Both the position numbers and the translations under genes were made by a program. The notes beneath the pieces are model-generated. The model made no database searches, was not told where the DNA came from, and saw nothing but the letters and a program-made list of their open reading frames with translations. Positions 30,299 through 40,774 of a stretch of 64,000 nucleotides of DNA are shown here, one piece after another (the first letter of the stretch is position 1; every line of letters begins with the position of its first letter). The stretch is from Allochromatium warmingii (GTDB taxonomy: Bacteria; Pseudomonadota; Gammaproteobacteria; Chromatiales; Chromatiaceae). The stretch is taken from positions 1 through 64,000 of the forward strand of contig NZ_FNOW01000003.1 in assembly GCF_900107145.1 (NCBI RefSeq). Reading direction: 5' to 3'.

Positions 30299-30408
30299 CG
30301 GTTTTCCTGTATGTTGATGAGAGAGCATGATTGATTGAAACCGTCACAACATGCAACGGCATTTGAGACCATATAAAAGCACCGTGAATAATCGACTCGC
30401 GCCACTCA

Positions 30409-31080
30409 TTAGTGCTGAAAGCTGGAAGCCGCAAGCGGGTTGCTAAACGCTAAAATTGTGCTCTGTAATTGGGTACTCAATGCCTGCCGCACATCAGCAA
30501 ATTGAATACTCGGGCAGAAATCAGCTAATTGCGTCACCGCTAGGCCGGAATAACCACAGGGATTGATGCGCTGAAATGGCGCTAAATCCATATCAACATT
30601 AAGCGCCACGCCGTGATAACAACACCCCTGCCGCACGCGCAATCCAAGCGCCGCAATTTTCGCCTCAGCGACATAGACGCCCGGCGCATTCACGCGACGC
30701 TCACTCTGAACACCGTATTGTGCTAACAACAGCATCACCGCTTGTTCCAGTTGCGCCACGAGCCGCTTGATACCGATACCCGCTCGCCGCAAATCGAGTA
30801 GCAAATATGCAACAAGTTGCCCCGGGCCATGATAGGTCACTTGACCACCGCGATCCGTCTGAAACACTGGAATCGCGCCCGGAGCGAGCAGATGTTCGGG
30901 ACGCCCCGCCTGACCGAGCGTAAACAGTGGCGGATGTTCGAGCAACCAGAGTTCATCGGGCGTGGTTGCGGTGCGGGTCGCAGTAAACGCCCGCATCGCC
31001 GCCCAGGTCGTCGCATAATCCTGCAATTCGTGGAATATTTGCACCCGCAACGGCGGCAGCGTGCGATTCACAGCGCCCAC
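30409..31080 (-). CDS. lipB: Octanoyltransferase
   Basis: A 223-residue enzyme that moves the octanoyl group from acyl carrier protein to lipoyl domains, the first step of lipoate synthesis. Motifs seen are [36 protein letters not shown] (catalytic Lys) and [21 protein letters not shown] (catalytic Cys). The start is GTG, overlapping the ybeD end by 13 bases. The C-terminal dozen residues (from about NPLAAS) are encoded by a TTCAGC-rich repeat that also supplies the region just ahead of the stop codon, so the natural end may have been replaced. Confidence 0.93.
   Translation of the reverse strand: MGAVNRTLPPLRVQIFHELQDYATTWAAMRAFTATRTATTPDELWLLEHPPLFTLGQAGRPEHLLAPGAIPVFQTDRGGQVTYHGPGQLVAYLLLDLRRAGIGIKRLVAQLEQAVMLLLAQYGVQSERRVNAPGVYVAEAKIAALGLRVRQGCCYHGVALNVDMDLAPFQRINPCGYSGLAVTQLADFCPSIQFADVRQALSTQLQSTILAFSNPLAASSFQH
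30410..30432 (-). repeat. TTTCAGC-type repeat at the lipB stop codon
   Basis: On the minus strand the sequence GCTTCCAGCTTTCAGCACTAA ends lipB. Similar TTCAGC/TTTCAGC strings follow gatA (40692-40732) and nifZ (41653-41690). Here the repeat is translated. Confidence 0.6.
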
Positions 31081-31337
31081 GCAACGAGTTCATGGGCGCT
31101 TAATTCCCGATAGATGGCGTCGAGCTGGGGTTTGCTGTGCGCCTCAAAAGTCAGGGTGACTGCAATCCAATTGCCGCCTCGGCTCTCGCGCACCGACAGC
31201 GCCGTTTCATCGACGCCCGCCGCGTGACGGCTGACGATCTCGACTACCACTGCCTCCAGCCCGCGCTTAGCTGGCCCCATCGCTTTAATTGCAAAGCGAC
31301 ACGGAAAGGTTAATAGTGTTGCGTGTTCAGCGGTCAT
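31068..31337 (-). CDS. ybeD: DUF493 regulatory protein YbeD
   Basis: An 89-residue ACT-like protein of the DUF493/YbeD family, found between dacA and lipB in many gammaproteobacteria and suspected of regulating lipoate or cell-wall functions. It carries the typical [11 protein letters not shown] near the start and a [14 protein letters not shown] end. The ATG at 31337 is where family homology begins. Its end overlaps the lipB start, and dacA ends (31342) only four bases before its start codon. Confidence 0.85.
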   Translation of the reverse strand: MTAEHATLLTFPCRFAIKAMGPAKRGLEAVVVEIVSRHAAGVDETALSVRESRGGNWIAVTLTFEAHSKPQLDAIYRELSAHELVAWAL

Positions 31338-31341
31338 GCTA

Positions 31342-32481
31342 TTAAAACATCCGCAAAAAGCTGTCTTTAGCATATCGCCAAAGACCGCCCTTCGGTAATT
31401 CTTGCAGCGCAACCAATGGAATGCGCGTGACTTCTTCTGTACCTAATGCAATCACCACCTCACCGAGTCGTTCACCCTGCGCAATCGGAGCATTTAAATC
31501 GGGGGTTTTTTCAAGCCGCGCACTCAGCTTGTCATATTGACCACGCGGAATAGTCGCAACCACATCGCGTTCTGGCCCGGCGGCCAGTGTTTCCTGCTCA
31601 CCAAACCATACACGCAAATTTTCAATTGGCTGACCAACTGGATAAAGCTTATGGCTTTCATAGGTGCGAAAACCATAATTCAATAATGCCAAACTCGCTT
31701 CAGCACGCGCCCGTGGACTCGATGATCCCATCACTACCGAAATCAAACGCATATCATCGCGTTTCGCTGAACCGATTAAACAATATCCCGCTGCTTTGGT
31801 ATAGCCAGTTTTAATGCCATCGGCTGACGGATCGCGCCGTAACAATGGATTTCGATTCGGCTGCGTGATGCCATTATAGGTAAATTCCAAATTGGAATAC
31901 CACGCATAATATTCGGGAAACTCACGAATTAATGCCACCGCCACTCGCGCCATATCGCGAGCGGTTGTATAGAGTTCTGGGTCGGGTAAACCATTCGGAT
32001 TGGTGAAATGACTGTGCGTCATACCAAGACGTTGCGCATGCGCGTTCATTAAATTCGCGAAAGACTCGACATTCCCCGAGACATATTCTGCCAGCGCAAC
32101 ACTCGCATCATTGCCCGACTGAATAATCATGCCTTTAAGCAAATCTTCTAAACTGACACGCTTACCGACTTCGATAAACATTTTCGAGCCGCCAGTGCGC
32201 CAAGCTTTTTCACTGACCAATACCTGATCATCGAGTTTAATCCGCTGTGCCGCTAATTCACGGAACACCGCATAAGCCGTCATAATTTTGGTCAAACTCG
32301 CCGGCTCAAGCCGCTCATCGGCATTCAGTTCAGCTAATGTCTTGCCGGTATGGAAATCGACCAGCAAATAGCCACGCGCATCGAGCTCCGGCGGCGCTGG
32401 AGTCGTCGGTTGCGCCATGACCGGCACTGCGCACACACAGAGCAGCAACCATAGAAGCAAAGAGTGTAAAGAGGGTTTCAT
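31342..32481 (-). CDS. dacA: D-alanyl-D-alanine carboxypeptidase (PBP5/6 family)
   Basis: A 379-residue periplasmic DD-carboxypeptidase that trims the terminal D-Ala of peptidoglycan stem peptides. A signal peptide (cleavage after MAQ) precedes the serine triad: SLTK (nucleophile Ser62 and Lys65 with the chosen start), SGNDAS and KTGYTKAAG. The C-terminal domain ends in an amphipathic segment (GGLWRYAKDSFLRMF) that anchors PBP5 to the membrane. The ATG at 32481 is preferred over an upstream in-frame GTG. It belongs to the shape cluster. Confidence 0.94.
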   Translation of the reverse strand: MKPSLHSLLLWLLLCVCAVPVMAQPTTPAPPELDARGYLLVDFHTGKTLAELNADERLEPASLTKIMTAYAVFRELAAQRIKLDDQVLVSEKAWRTGGSKMFIEVGKRVSLEDLLKGMIIQSGNDASVALAEYVSGNVESFANLMNAHAQRLGMTHSHFTNPNGLPDPELYTTARDMARVAVALIREFPEYYAWYSNLEFTYNGITQPNRNPLLRRDPSADGIKTGYTKAAGYCLIGSAKRDDMRLISVVMGSSSPRARAEASLALLNYGFRTYESHKLYPVGQPIENLRVWFGEQETLAAGPERDVVATIPRGQYDKLSARLEKTPDLNAPIAQGERLGEVVIALGTEEVTRIPLVALQELPKGGLWRYAKDSFLRMF

Positions 32482-32601
32482 TAAAACGGTATCCACAACG
32501 CTAAAGTCGCAAGAGAAAGATTGTGGCGCATTTTACTCTTCAAATCGCAAAAATGGCACAGTGTTTCAGTTTTGCGCCGACCGCTCACTGGCAGCTAACA
32601 G

Positions 32602-33132
32602 CTAATCCCGTCCCGCCAGCACATCCCACACAGGGCGTTTCGGCTCAACCGTGCGCACTTCGACCAACGCCGTGCCGCTGCGTTTTAGCCCTAATTTCAC
32701 CGCCGCCGTGTACGAAAGGTCGATCACGCGATCTGCATGAAACGGGCCGCGATCATTCAGCCGCACAATGATACTGCGACCATTTTCCAGATTAGTGACG
32801 CGCACATAGGTTGGCAGCGGCAGCGTTTTGTGTGCAGCACTCATCGCATACATATCGTAAATTTCGCCGCTACTCGTTTGGCGACCATGAAATGGACGGC
32901 CATACCAAGACGCTTGGCCGCGCTCGACATGGCCGCGTGCTGATTTTTGCGTGAAATACCGCTGCCCTAATACCACATAGGATTCGGGATTACCGGATTT
33001 AGCCAACGGCTCAAATTTTGGCACCGCATCGGGAATCCGCATGATTGCAGCTTCATCGAGTTCACCCTGACTGGCACAACCCGCTAAGATAAGCAGCAAC
33101 AGACTCACAATAAATAAGACTGGATAGCGCAT
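32602..33132 (-). CDS. rlpA: Septal-ring lipoprotein RlpA
   Basis: A 176-residue lipoprotein of the RlpA family, lytic transglycosylases acting on denuded glycan strands. A lipobox (LILAGC) is at the N-terminus, followed by the double-psi barrel with GQASWYGRPFHGRQTSSGEIYD and RLNDRGPFHADRVIDLSYTAA, which includes the catalytic Asp in NDRGP. No SPOR domain follows, so this is a short form. The stop codon (TAG) opens a GCTGTTAGCTGCCAG string like the repeats behind other local genes. Confidence 0.9.
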   Translation of the reverse strand: MRYPVLFIVSLLLLILAGCASQGELDEAAIMRIPDAVPKFEPLAKSGNPESYVVLGQRYFTQKSARGHVERGQASWYGRPFHGRQTSSGEIYDMYAMSAAHKTLPLPTYVRVTNLENGRSIIVRLNDRGPFHADRVIDLSYTAAVKLGLKRSGTALVEVRTVEPKRPVWDVLAGRD

Positions 33133-33177
33133 AGCGATCAAGCTTTTAGTTGATTTGTCGATTTTTTGTTTATCAAT

Positions 33178-34308
33178 TTATTGTTTAGCGCGATGTGTTT
33201 CAATCGACATTAACATACCAAAACCAGCCATCAATGTGACCATTGACGTGCCACCATAACTAATTAACGGAAGCGGCACACCGACCACAGGTAAAAGTCC
33301 GGTCACCATGCCGGTATTCACAAAAAGATAGATAAAAAATACCAGCGTTAGCCCACCAGCCAGCAGGCGCTCATAATTATCTTGTGCCCGTGCCGCAATC
33401 ATCAAACCGCGCCCAATAATAAACAAATAAATCACCATCAGCGCGACAATTCCAGTAAACCCGAACTCTTCGCCAATGACGGCAAAGATAAAATCGGTAT
33501 GCCGCTCGGGTAAAAATTCCAGATGGGACTGCGTACCATGCAGCCAGCCTTTCCCTGAGAGTCCACCTGAACCAATCGCAATTTGCGATTGAATAATATG
33601 ATATCCGGTGCCCAATGGATCGGCCTCAGGATTCATAAAAGTCAGCACCCGCGCTCGCTGATAGCCGTGCATATTCATCCAGACTACTGGCGCAACCGCT
33701 CCAGCAATTGCAGCGAGTCCGGTAATCATGCGCCAACTTAATCCAGCGATAAAGAGCACCGTGATACCAGCACTAACAACGAGCAGTGAGGTGCCTAAAT
33801 CGGGCTGTTTGGCAATTAACCCGACTGGAATCATAGTCAAAATTGCCGCTAATAATAAACTCGGCCAGCGCGGTGGTAGACGTTGGCGCGATAAGACCCA
33901 AGCCACGGTCATTGGGACTGCGAGCTTGAGTATTTCCGACGGCTGAAATCGCACTATACCAAAATCGAGCCAACGCTGTGCGCCCTTGCCAATATCACCA
34001 ACAATCAGCACGGCAATTAACATCAGCACGCCAAATCCATAGAGCGCCAATGACCAACGTTTTAACTGACGCGAATGAATTTGCGCAATCGCCAGCATGA
34101 ATGCAAACGCCATTCCGAGACGAATGACCTGCCGTTCAATCACAATCCATTCATGATCACCGGCGCTATAGAGCACGACTAGCCCAAATCCGCACAACGC
34201 AAGCAAGCCAGTCATCAAGGGCGCATCAATATGCAGTCGTCGTAACCAGCCATTTTCGGGCGCATCAACTTGCCAATTAAAGCGCGAATCTAACGGATTA
34301 ATCGCCAT
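33178..34308 (-). CDS. rodA: Peptidoglycan glycosyltransferase RodA
   Basis: A 376-residue SEDS-family polymerase of the elongasome, partner of PBP2. About ten hydrophobic spans are visible, with the conserved loop segments DIGKGAQRWLDFGIVRFQPSEILKL, AKQPDLGTSLLV and the C-terminal GVPLPLISYGGTSMV. The ATG at 34308 overlaps the mrdA end by 11 bases, with GAGG upstream, so expression with PBP2 is coupled. Confidence 0.95.
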   Translation of the reverse strand: MAINPLDSRFNWQVDAPENGWLRRLHIDAPLMTGLLALCGFGLVVLYSAGDHEWIVIERQVIRLGMAFAFMLAIAQIHSRQLKRWSLALYGFGVLMLIAVLIVGDIGKGAQRWLDFGIVRFQPSEILKLAVPMTVAWVLSRQRLPPRWPSLLLAAILTMIPVGLIAKQPDLGTSLLVVSAGITVLFIAGLSWRMITGLAAIAGAVAPVVWMNMHGYQRARVLTFMNPEADPLGTGYHIIQSQIAIGSGGLSGKGWLHGTQSHLEFLPERHTDFIFAVIGEEFGFTGIVALMVIYLFIIGRGLMIAARAQDNYERLLAGGLTLVFFIYLFVNTGMVTGLLPVVGVPLPLISYGGTSMVTLMAGFGMLMSIETHRAKQ

Positions 34309-36172
34309 CAACAACCTCGGTAGGCACTTCGGGCAGCGGGGTACCGCCGAGATAGGCGTCAATTACGCGCCGCGCAATGGGGGCAGCGGTCGCACCACCA
34401 GAACCGCCATTTTCAACCAGCACGGCGACTGCAATACGCGGATCTTCAACCGGCGCAAAAGCAATAAAAAGCGCGTGATCGCGGAGTAATTCCGAGATTT
34501 TGGTCGCGTCATAGCGTTCTTTTTGCCCGATGGTGAATACCTGTGAGGTGCCGGTTTTGCCGGCGATGCGGTAATCATTTGAGCGAATGCGTTTACCAGT
34601 GCCGCGCTGACTTTCAACCACTTTAGCCATATTTTCAATCGTAATATCCCAATCACCGGAATTGGTAATCGAAATTTGCCGACTCATCATCGGAAAGACA
34701 GTTGCGGTATCTGCACCCGGAACACGCCGTGCATAGGCTAAACGTGGTTGAATCAGCCGTCCTTTATTCGCTAATGCGGCAGTTGCGGCGGCTAATTGCA
34801 TCGGTGTCGCTAAAAAATAGCCTTGACCGATGCCCATAATCAGTGTTTCACCAGGATACCAGGGTTGATTGCGTACCCGTTCTTTCCAGTCCCGCGACGG
34901 TAATAATCCAGGCAATTCACCGGATACATCGACGCCTGTCCGTTCACCAAAGCCAAATTCAGCAAGAAAGCCGTGCAACTTATCGACGCCCATTTGATTG
35001 GCTAACCAATAAAAATAGACATCACAGGATTCTACGATGCTTTGTTCTAAATCAACGGTACCGTGTCCGCCGCGTCGCCAACAGCGGAAGCGATGTTTTT
35101 GTCCGGGGAGCGAAAAATACCCGGGGCAATAGGTAGTTTTACGTGGTGTAATAAAGCCGAGTGATAACCCGCCGAGACCGACAAAGGGTTTAATGGTTGA
35201 GCCGGGCGGATATTGACCGCGAATAGCGCGGTTATAAAGCGGTTTATCGGGTGAATAGAGCAGGGCATTATAATTACTTTGGCTGATACCCTCGACAAAG
35301 AGATTCGGGTCAAAACTCGGCGTGCTGACCAATGCCAGCACGCCGCCACTGCGCGGATCAATCGCGACAATTGCGCCGCGTGATTCACCTAAGGCAGCAG
35401 TTGCGGCGCGTTGTAAGCCAATATCAAGATAGAGATATAAATCCTGTCCGGGCGCAGGTGGTGTGCTCGAGAGGGTGCGTAAAATTCGCCCGCGAGCATT
35501 GACTTCGACTTGTTGATGTCCAACTTTTCCGTGTAAAACATCTTCATGGGCTAATTCAACACCGCTTTTGCCAATAAAATTAGTGCCGGCATAATTGCCT
35601 TTATCAATGCGGGCTAATTCTTTTTCATTGATGCGCCCGACATAGCCGAGTACATGCGCGGTGAGTAAGCCTTGCGGATAGGTGCGAATTAACTCGGCTT
35701 GTACTTCAACGCCGGGAAAGCGATGTCCATCGACTGCAAAGCGGGCGACTTCTTCGGGGGTGAGATTTTGGCGAATTGGCACCGGCTGAAAACGCATCCG
35801 CTGCCGTTTGAGCCGTTCAAACCGCGCTAAATCGCTTTCTTCAATCGGAATCAGGTGTCTGAGTTCGGCAATGGTCGCGTTGAGGTCATCGACTTTTTCA
35901 ATCATGATCGCCAATGAAAATGACGGATGATTTTCCGCTAACACAATGCCTTTAGCATCGAAAATCAGGCCGCGATTCGGCGGGACGGGTTGAATTTTGA
36001 CGCGGTTTTCTGTGGAGAGCACCGTAAAATGATCGTGGCGCTCTAATTGCAGATGAAACAGCCGCATGAGAATAGCGCCCACACCGAGCAGCACGAATGC
36101 GCCTGAGACCAGAGCGCGAGTGCGCACCAGCCGCTGTTCGCGCTGGCGATCCTCCAGACTGCTTTCGAGCAT
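34298..36172 (-). CDS. mrdA: Penicillin-binding protein 2
   Basis: A 624-residue class B transpeptidase for side-wall synthesis. One N-terminal membrane span (ALVSGAFVLLGVGAILMRLF), the pedestal (NRGLIFDAKG), then the transpeptidase domain with SxxK (YPPGSTIKP), SxN-type SCDVYF and KTGTSQ. The usual PBP2 length is about 630. The ATG at 36172 is chosen; a TTG nine bases upstream overlaps the mreD stop. It is preceded by mreBCD and followed by rodA in tight overlap. Confidence 0.95.
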   Translation of the reverse strand: MLESSLEDRQREQRLVRTRALVSGAFVLLGVGAILMRLFHLQLERHDHFTVLSTENRVKIQPVPPNRGLIFDAKGIVLAENHPSFSLAIMIEKVDDLNATIAELRHLIPIEESDLARFERLKRQRMRFQPVPIRQNLTPEEVARFAVDGHRFPGVEVQAELIRTYPQGLLTAHVLGYVGRINEKELARIDKGNYAGTNFIGKSGVELAHEDVLHGKVGHQQVEVNARGRILRTLSSTPPAPGQDLYLYLDIGLQRAATAALGESRGAIVAIDPRSGGVLALVSTPSFDPNLFVEGISQSNYNALLYSPDKPLYNRAIRGQYPPGSTIKPFVGLGGLSLGFITPRKTTYCPGYFSLPGQKHRFRCWRRGGHGTVDLEQSIVESCDVYFYWLANQMGVDKLHGFLAEFGFGERTGVDVSGELPGLLPSRDWKERVRNQPWYPGETLIMGIGQGYFLATPMQLAAATAALANKGRLIQPRLAYARRVPGADTATVFPMMSRQISITNSGDWDITIENMAKVVESQRGTGKRIRSNDYRIAGKTGTSQVFTIGQKERYDATKISELLRDHALFIAFAPVEDPRIAVAVLVENGGSGGATAAPIARRVIDAYLGGTPLPEVPTEVVDGD

Positions 36173-36177
36173 GGGGT

Positions 36178-36696
36178 TCAACCCGGCCCCAGACGGCGCT
36201 CAAATGGAGCCAGTAGCCAGGCCATGAGCGGCCAAAATGCCAAGCCGACCAGCGCCGAACCCCAGTAGGTGAGCGCCGGCATCGGCTGTCCGGTTGCGCC
36301 GATGATCCAGAGCGTCAGCAGGCGCTCGGCGAGCAGGATCAAGGCGACAAAGAAAGCTTGTTGCCAGGGCGGAAAGATGCGGATACGTGGACGCAACACC
36401 AGCGCCAGATACGCCGTGACCGAGAGCGCCAGCGCGTGTTGTCCGAGCAACGCGCCAGTGAGCACATCGAGCATCAGCCCGACGATAAAGGCGGTAAAAA
36501 TGCCGACGCGCTGCGGCGTGGCAAAGCACCAGAACAGAATCGTGAGCACCGCCCAGGGTGGTCGATAATCCCAGGGCCAGCTTGGAATCGGCAGGATGGT
36601 CAGATACATCGCCAGCGTGAGCGTGAGCAGAATCGGCCACAGCGGTTGCTGCAACTGATAGGCAGGCTTGATCGAACGCTTTTTGACCAGCTTCAC
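36178..36696 (-). CDS. mreD: Rod shape-determining protein MreD
   Basis: A 172-residue inner-membrane protein with about five spans, part of the MreBCD elongasome scaffold. Characteristic stretches are LYLTILPIPSWPWDYRPPW-type residues near the start, WAVLTILFWCFATPQRVG and GLMLDVLTGALLGQHALALS. The GTG start overlaps the mreC stop codon (GTGA). Confidence 0.92.
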   Translation of the reverse strand: MKLVKKRSIKPAYQLQQPLWPILLTLTLAMYLTILPIPSWPWDYRPPWAVLTILFWCFATPQRVGIFTAFIVGLMLDVLTGALLGQHALALSVTAYLALVLRPRIRIFPPWQQAFFVALILLAERLLTLWIIGATGQPMPALTYWGSALVGLAFWPLMAWLLAPFERRLGPG

Positions 36697-37574
36697 TGCG
36701 GCATCTCGCGCGGCTGGAACGCTTCAGCCGTCAGCGCTTGCAGGCGCGAGGTTTCGTTGAGATTCCACACTAATAACACTTCGCGGCTACGGTCGAGGCG
36801 GGCGGTTGGGTCAGCGAGCACGGTTGTAAACGGATTGTCAGGATCTTGGCGCACGGTTTTGACCCGCGCCACCGGATAGCCAGCTGGAAAGCGCCCATCC
36901 ATGCCCGAGGTGACTAGCAGATCGCCGACGCGCACATCGGCATTTTTCGGGATATAGAGCAATTCGAGATCCTGATTCGGCCCGGTACCGGCGGCAATGG
37001 TGCGCAAGCCGTTGCGGTTGATTTCCACCGGCAGCGCATGATCGGAGTCGGTAATCAGCAGCACCACCGATGAAAACGAATTGGTGCGAATCACCTGCCC
37101 CATCACCGCATTGGCATCGAGCACCGGCTGACCGACGAACACGCCAGCATTGGTGCCTTTATTGAGCAACACCTGCTGGCGATATGGGGCCAGCTCGACG
37201 CCCATAATCTCAGCAATCAACACCCGCTCGCCAACATCGAGCGACGAACCGAGCAGGTCGCGCAGTCGGGCGTTTTCGGCTTCCATCGACTCAAATTGCT
37301 GCAACCGCGCTTTGAGCAATAGATTTTCACGATGTAGCCCGGAGTTCTCATCACGCAATTGATCCTGACCGGCCAACCGTTCCCGCGCCTCACGAAAAAG
37401 CTGACTGGGGCGATCAGCAGCCAGTTGCAGCGGATAGGTCACCAGCGACAGCGTGGTGCGCAACAGCTCCAGATGATGCTGATGATGGTCGGCAATCAGC
37501 AGTCCGAGCGCCAGCAGCACCGCGAGGATGACGCGGACGTTCGGAGAAGGGCCAGGGTTAAACAGCGGTTTAAT
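36693..37574 (-). CDS. mreC: Rod shape-determining protein MreC (likely ATT start)
   Basis: A 293-residue periplasmic scaffold protein anchored by one N-terminal span, with coiled coil (about 75-110) and beta domains (MGVELAPYRQQVLLNKGTNAG, LVTSGMDGRFPAGYPVARV). The first recognised canonical start, GTG at 37520, would cut into the membrane span. In the same frame upstream lies IKPLFNPGPSPNVRVILA, which matches the E. coli MreC N-terminus (MKPIFSRGPS...). There is no ATG, GTG or TTG between that segment and an in-frame TGA. The codon for the first residue is ATT (37572-37574), with GAGG nine bases upstream, so I infer initiation at ATT. Confidence 0.85.
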   Translation of the reverse strand: MKPLFNPGPSPNVRVILAVLLALGLLIADHHQHHLELLRTTLSLVTYPLQLAADRPSQLFREARERLAGQDQLRDENSGLHRENLLLKARLQQFESMEAENARLRDLLGSSLDVGERVLIAEIMGVELAPYRQQVLLNKGTNAGVFVGQPVLDANAVMGQVIRTNSFSSVVLLITDSDHALPVEINRNGLRTIAAGTGPNQDLELLYIPKNADVRVGDLLVTSGMDGRFPAGYPVARVKTVRQDPDNPFTTVLADPTARLDRSREVLLVWNLNETSRLQALTAEAFQPREMPQ

Positions 37575-37667
37575 GGTCGCAATCCTCGGCGCAGGCCGTC
37601 AGCAGAATGACAGGGTGACAGACTGATTCTAGGGTGATTGGCGGTGATTCGGGATCGTTCGGGATGG

Positions 37668-38747
<1,080 letters not shown>

Positions 38748-38949
38748 CTAGATCGGTTTGGCGTCGCCGAGGGAGGAGAGTGGCCCGGGTCTCGGTTCCG
38801 ATACGGGATCCCTGGATGATTGGGGCGCTAATCTAGCAATGCCGACGGGGATCGGCAAGGCGTTCGCCGCTGTTGTGCGGTCATCGCATCGGCGGCGCGG
38901 CGAATGTATGCTATTTTCACCCGTTTTTACTGCCAACGGCGACTGTACT

Positions 38950-39237
38950 ATGTCCCTAGATTGCACCGACATTGACAAGATAGCCCATCTGGCGCGTTTG
39001 GCGATTGCGCCTGACGACCGGACACGGTATGCCACCGATCTAAGCCGCATTCTCGATTTAGTCGCGCAGATGGCGGCGGTTGACACCACTGGGGTCACAC
39101 CGATGGCGCATCCGCTGCACATGGCGCAGCGCCTGCGCCCCGATCTGGCCAGCGAACCGAATCAACGCGAACGTTTTCAGTCCATTGCCCCGTTGACTGA
39201 GGGTGGACTGTATCTGGTGCCAAAGGTCATCGACTGA
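38950..39237 (+). CDS. gatC: Aspartyl/glutamyl-tRNA amidotransferase subunit C
   Basis: A 95-residue subunit that stabilises GatA in the amidotransferase turning Glu-tRNA(Gln) and Asp-tRNA(Asn) into the amidated forms. It shows the family pattern [12 protein letters not shown] at the start and [17 protein letters not shown] in the middle, ending with [10 protein letters not shown]. The ATG at 38950 is chosen; the frame is open further upstream but without homology. The stop codon overlaps the gatA start by one base. Confidence 0.94.
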   Translation: MSLDCTDIDKIAHLARLAIAPDDRTRYATDLSRILDLVAQMAAVDTTGVTPMAHPLHMAQRLRPDLASEPNQRERFQSIAPLTEGGLYLVPKVID

Positions 39238-40691
39238 TGCAGAATAAATCCATTGCGCAACTGGCCGCCGATTTGCGGCTCCGCACCTATTCAAGCGTCG
39301 AGCTGACGCAGCATTATTTAGAGCGTATTGCGCGGCTGGATCCGACGCTCAATGCCTTTATCACCGTCGCCGCTGACGCGGCGCTCGATGCGGCGCACCG
39401 CGCTGATGCCACGCTCAAACGCGGCGACGCTGGGCCGCTGACCGGCATTCCGATTGCGCATAAGGATATTTTTTGTACCCAGGGTCTCAGAACGAGCTGT
39501 GGATCGCGGATGCTGGATAATTTTATCGCGCCCTATGATGCCACCATTGTGGAACGCTTGGCGGCAGCAGGTGCGGTGGTGCTCGGCAAGACCAACATGG
39601 ATGAATTTGCGATGGGGTCGAGCAATGAGACGAGCTGGTATGGCCCAGTAAAAAATCCCTGGGATACAACGCGCGTGCCGGGCGGCTCGTCGGGCGGCTC
39701 GGCGGCAGCGGTAGCGGCACGCTTGTGCGCAGCGGCCACCGCGAGTGATACCGGCGGCTCGATTCGCCAACCGGCGGCGCTGTGCGGCATCACCGGCATC
39801 AAGCCGACCTATGGGCGTTGCTCGCGCTGGGGCATGATTGCCTTTGCCTCGTCGCTCGATCAAGCGGGCGTGATGGCGCGGTCGGCGGCAGATGCGGCCT
39901 TTATTCTCGATGAGATGGCCGGATTTGATGAGCGCGATGCGACCAGCGCCGCGCTGCCGGTGCCGGATTATGTCGATGCGCTGGATGACGATTTGCACGG
40001 TCTGCGCATCGGCTTGCCCAAAGAATACTTTGGGGCCGGACTGGATGCGCGGATTGGTGATGTCGTCATGGCCGCGATCAAGGAATACGAAGCACTGGGC
40101 GCGGAGCTGGTCGAAATCAGCCTGCCCAATAGTGCCCTATCGGTGCCGGTCTATTACGTGGTTGCGCCTGCGGAATGCTCGTCGAATTTGGCGCGATTCG
40201 ATGGGGTACGCTACGGACATCGCTGTGCCAATCCGGTCGATCTGGAAGATCTTTATAAACGCAGTCGCGCCGAAGGCTTTGGCCCCGAAGTGCAGCGACG
40301 CATTATGATCGGCACCTATGTGCTTTCAGCGGGGTATTACGATGCCTATTACCTGAAAGCGCAGCAAATCCGCCAGTTAATTGCTGCGGATTTCACCCGC
40401 GCCTTTGAACAGGTGGATGTCATCATGGGGCCGACGAGTCCGACGCTGGCGTTTCCATTGGGGTCAAAGCTGGATGATCCGGTCGCGATGTATCTCAATG
40501 ATATTTATACCATTGCGACGAATCTAGCGGGCTTGCCGGGGATGTCGATTCCGGTTGAGCCGGTCGCTGGGCTGCCGGTCGGGTTGCAGATTATCGGCAA
40601 TTATTTTCAGGAAGCGCGTTTGCTCAATGTCGCGCATCGCTATCAGCATGTGACCCACTGGCATCAGGCTGCACCTGAGGGGTGTGAGTAA
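39237..40691 (+). CDS. gatA: Aspartyl/glutamyl-tRNA amidotransferase subunit A
   Basis: A 484-residue amidase that releases ammonia from glutamine for transamidation. The Ser-cisSer-Lys triad is present: Lys in [11 protein letters not shown], and [15 protein letters not shown] with [14 protein letters not shown]. The length is normal. GatB, the usual third gene, does not follow; instead a repeat, a palindrome and the convergent nifM are found. An intact gatB is presumably elsewhere. Confidence 0.96.
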   Translation: MQNKSIAQLAADLRLRTYSSVELTQHYLERIARLDPTLNAFITVAADAALDAAHRADATLKRGDAGPLTGIPIAHKDIFCTQGLRTSCGSRMLDNFIAPYDATIVERLAAAGAVVLGKTNMDEFAMGSSNETSWYGPVKNPWDTTRVPGGSSGGSAAAVAARLCAAATASDTGGSIRQPAALCGITGIKPTYGRCSRWGMIAFASSLDQAGVMARSAADAAFILDEMAGFDERDATSAALPVPDYVDALDDDLHGLRIGLPKEYFGAGLDARIGDVVMAAIKEYEALGAELVEISLPNSALSVPVYYVVAPAECSSNLARFDGVRYGHRCANPVDLEDLYKRSRAEGFGPEVQRRIMIGTYVLSAGYYDAYYLKAQQIRQLIAADFTRAFEQVDVIMGPTSPTLAFPLGSKLDDPVAMYLNDIYTIATNLAGLPGMSIPVEPVAGLPVGLQIIGNYFQEARLLNVAHRYQHVTHWHQAAPEGCE

Positions 40692-40732
40692 ATTCAGCTT
40701 CCAGCTTTCAGCCGCTAGTTTTCAGCTTTCAG
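40692..40732 (+). repeat. TTTCAGC-type degenerate repeat after gatA
   Basis: Immediately past the gatA stop the sequence repeats TTCAGC, TTCCAGC and TTTCAGC four times in about 40 bases. Related strings lie at the lipB stop and in the nifZ-nifM spacer. Confidence 0.65.
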
Positions 40733-40757
40733 TAGGGTACGCAGTGCGTACCCTACT
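40731..40757. repeat. 27-bp perfect palindrome between gatA and nifM
   Basis: Two 13-base arms (AGTAGGGTACGCA at 40731-40743 and its inverse at 40745-40757) flank one central base. Between two convergent genes this could act as a bidirectional terminator; it also has the look of a dispersed REP-like palindrome, although I see only one copy here. Confidence 0.7.
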
Positions 40758-40774
40758 ACTACTTTAGGATACAA

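Noticed and set aside
39318-39998. 226-codon leftward frame opposite gatA
   Set aside because: It is opposite catalytic parts of gatA and its product is Arg/His-rich without a known fold.
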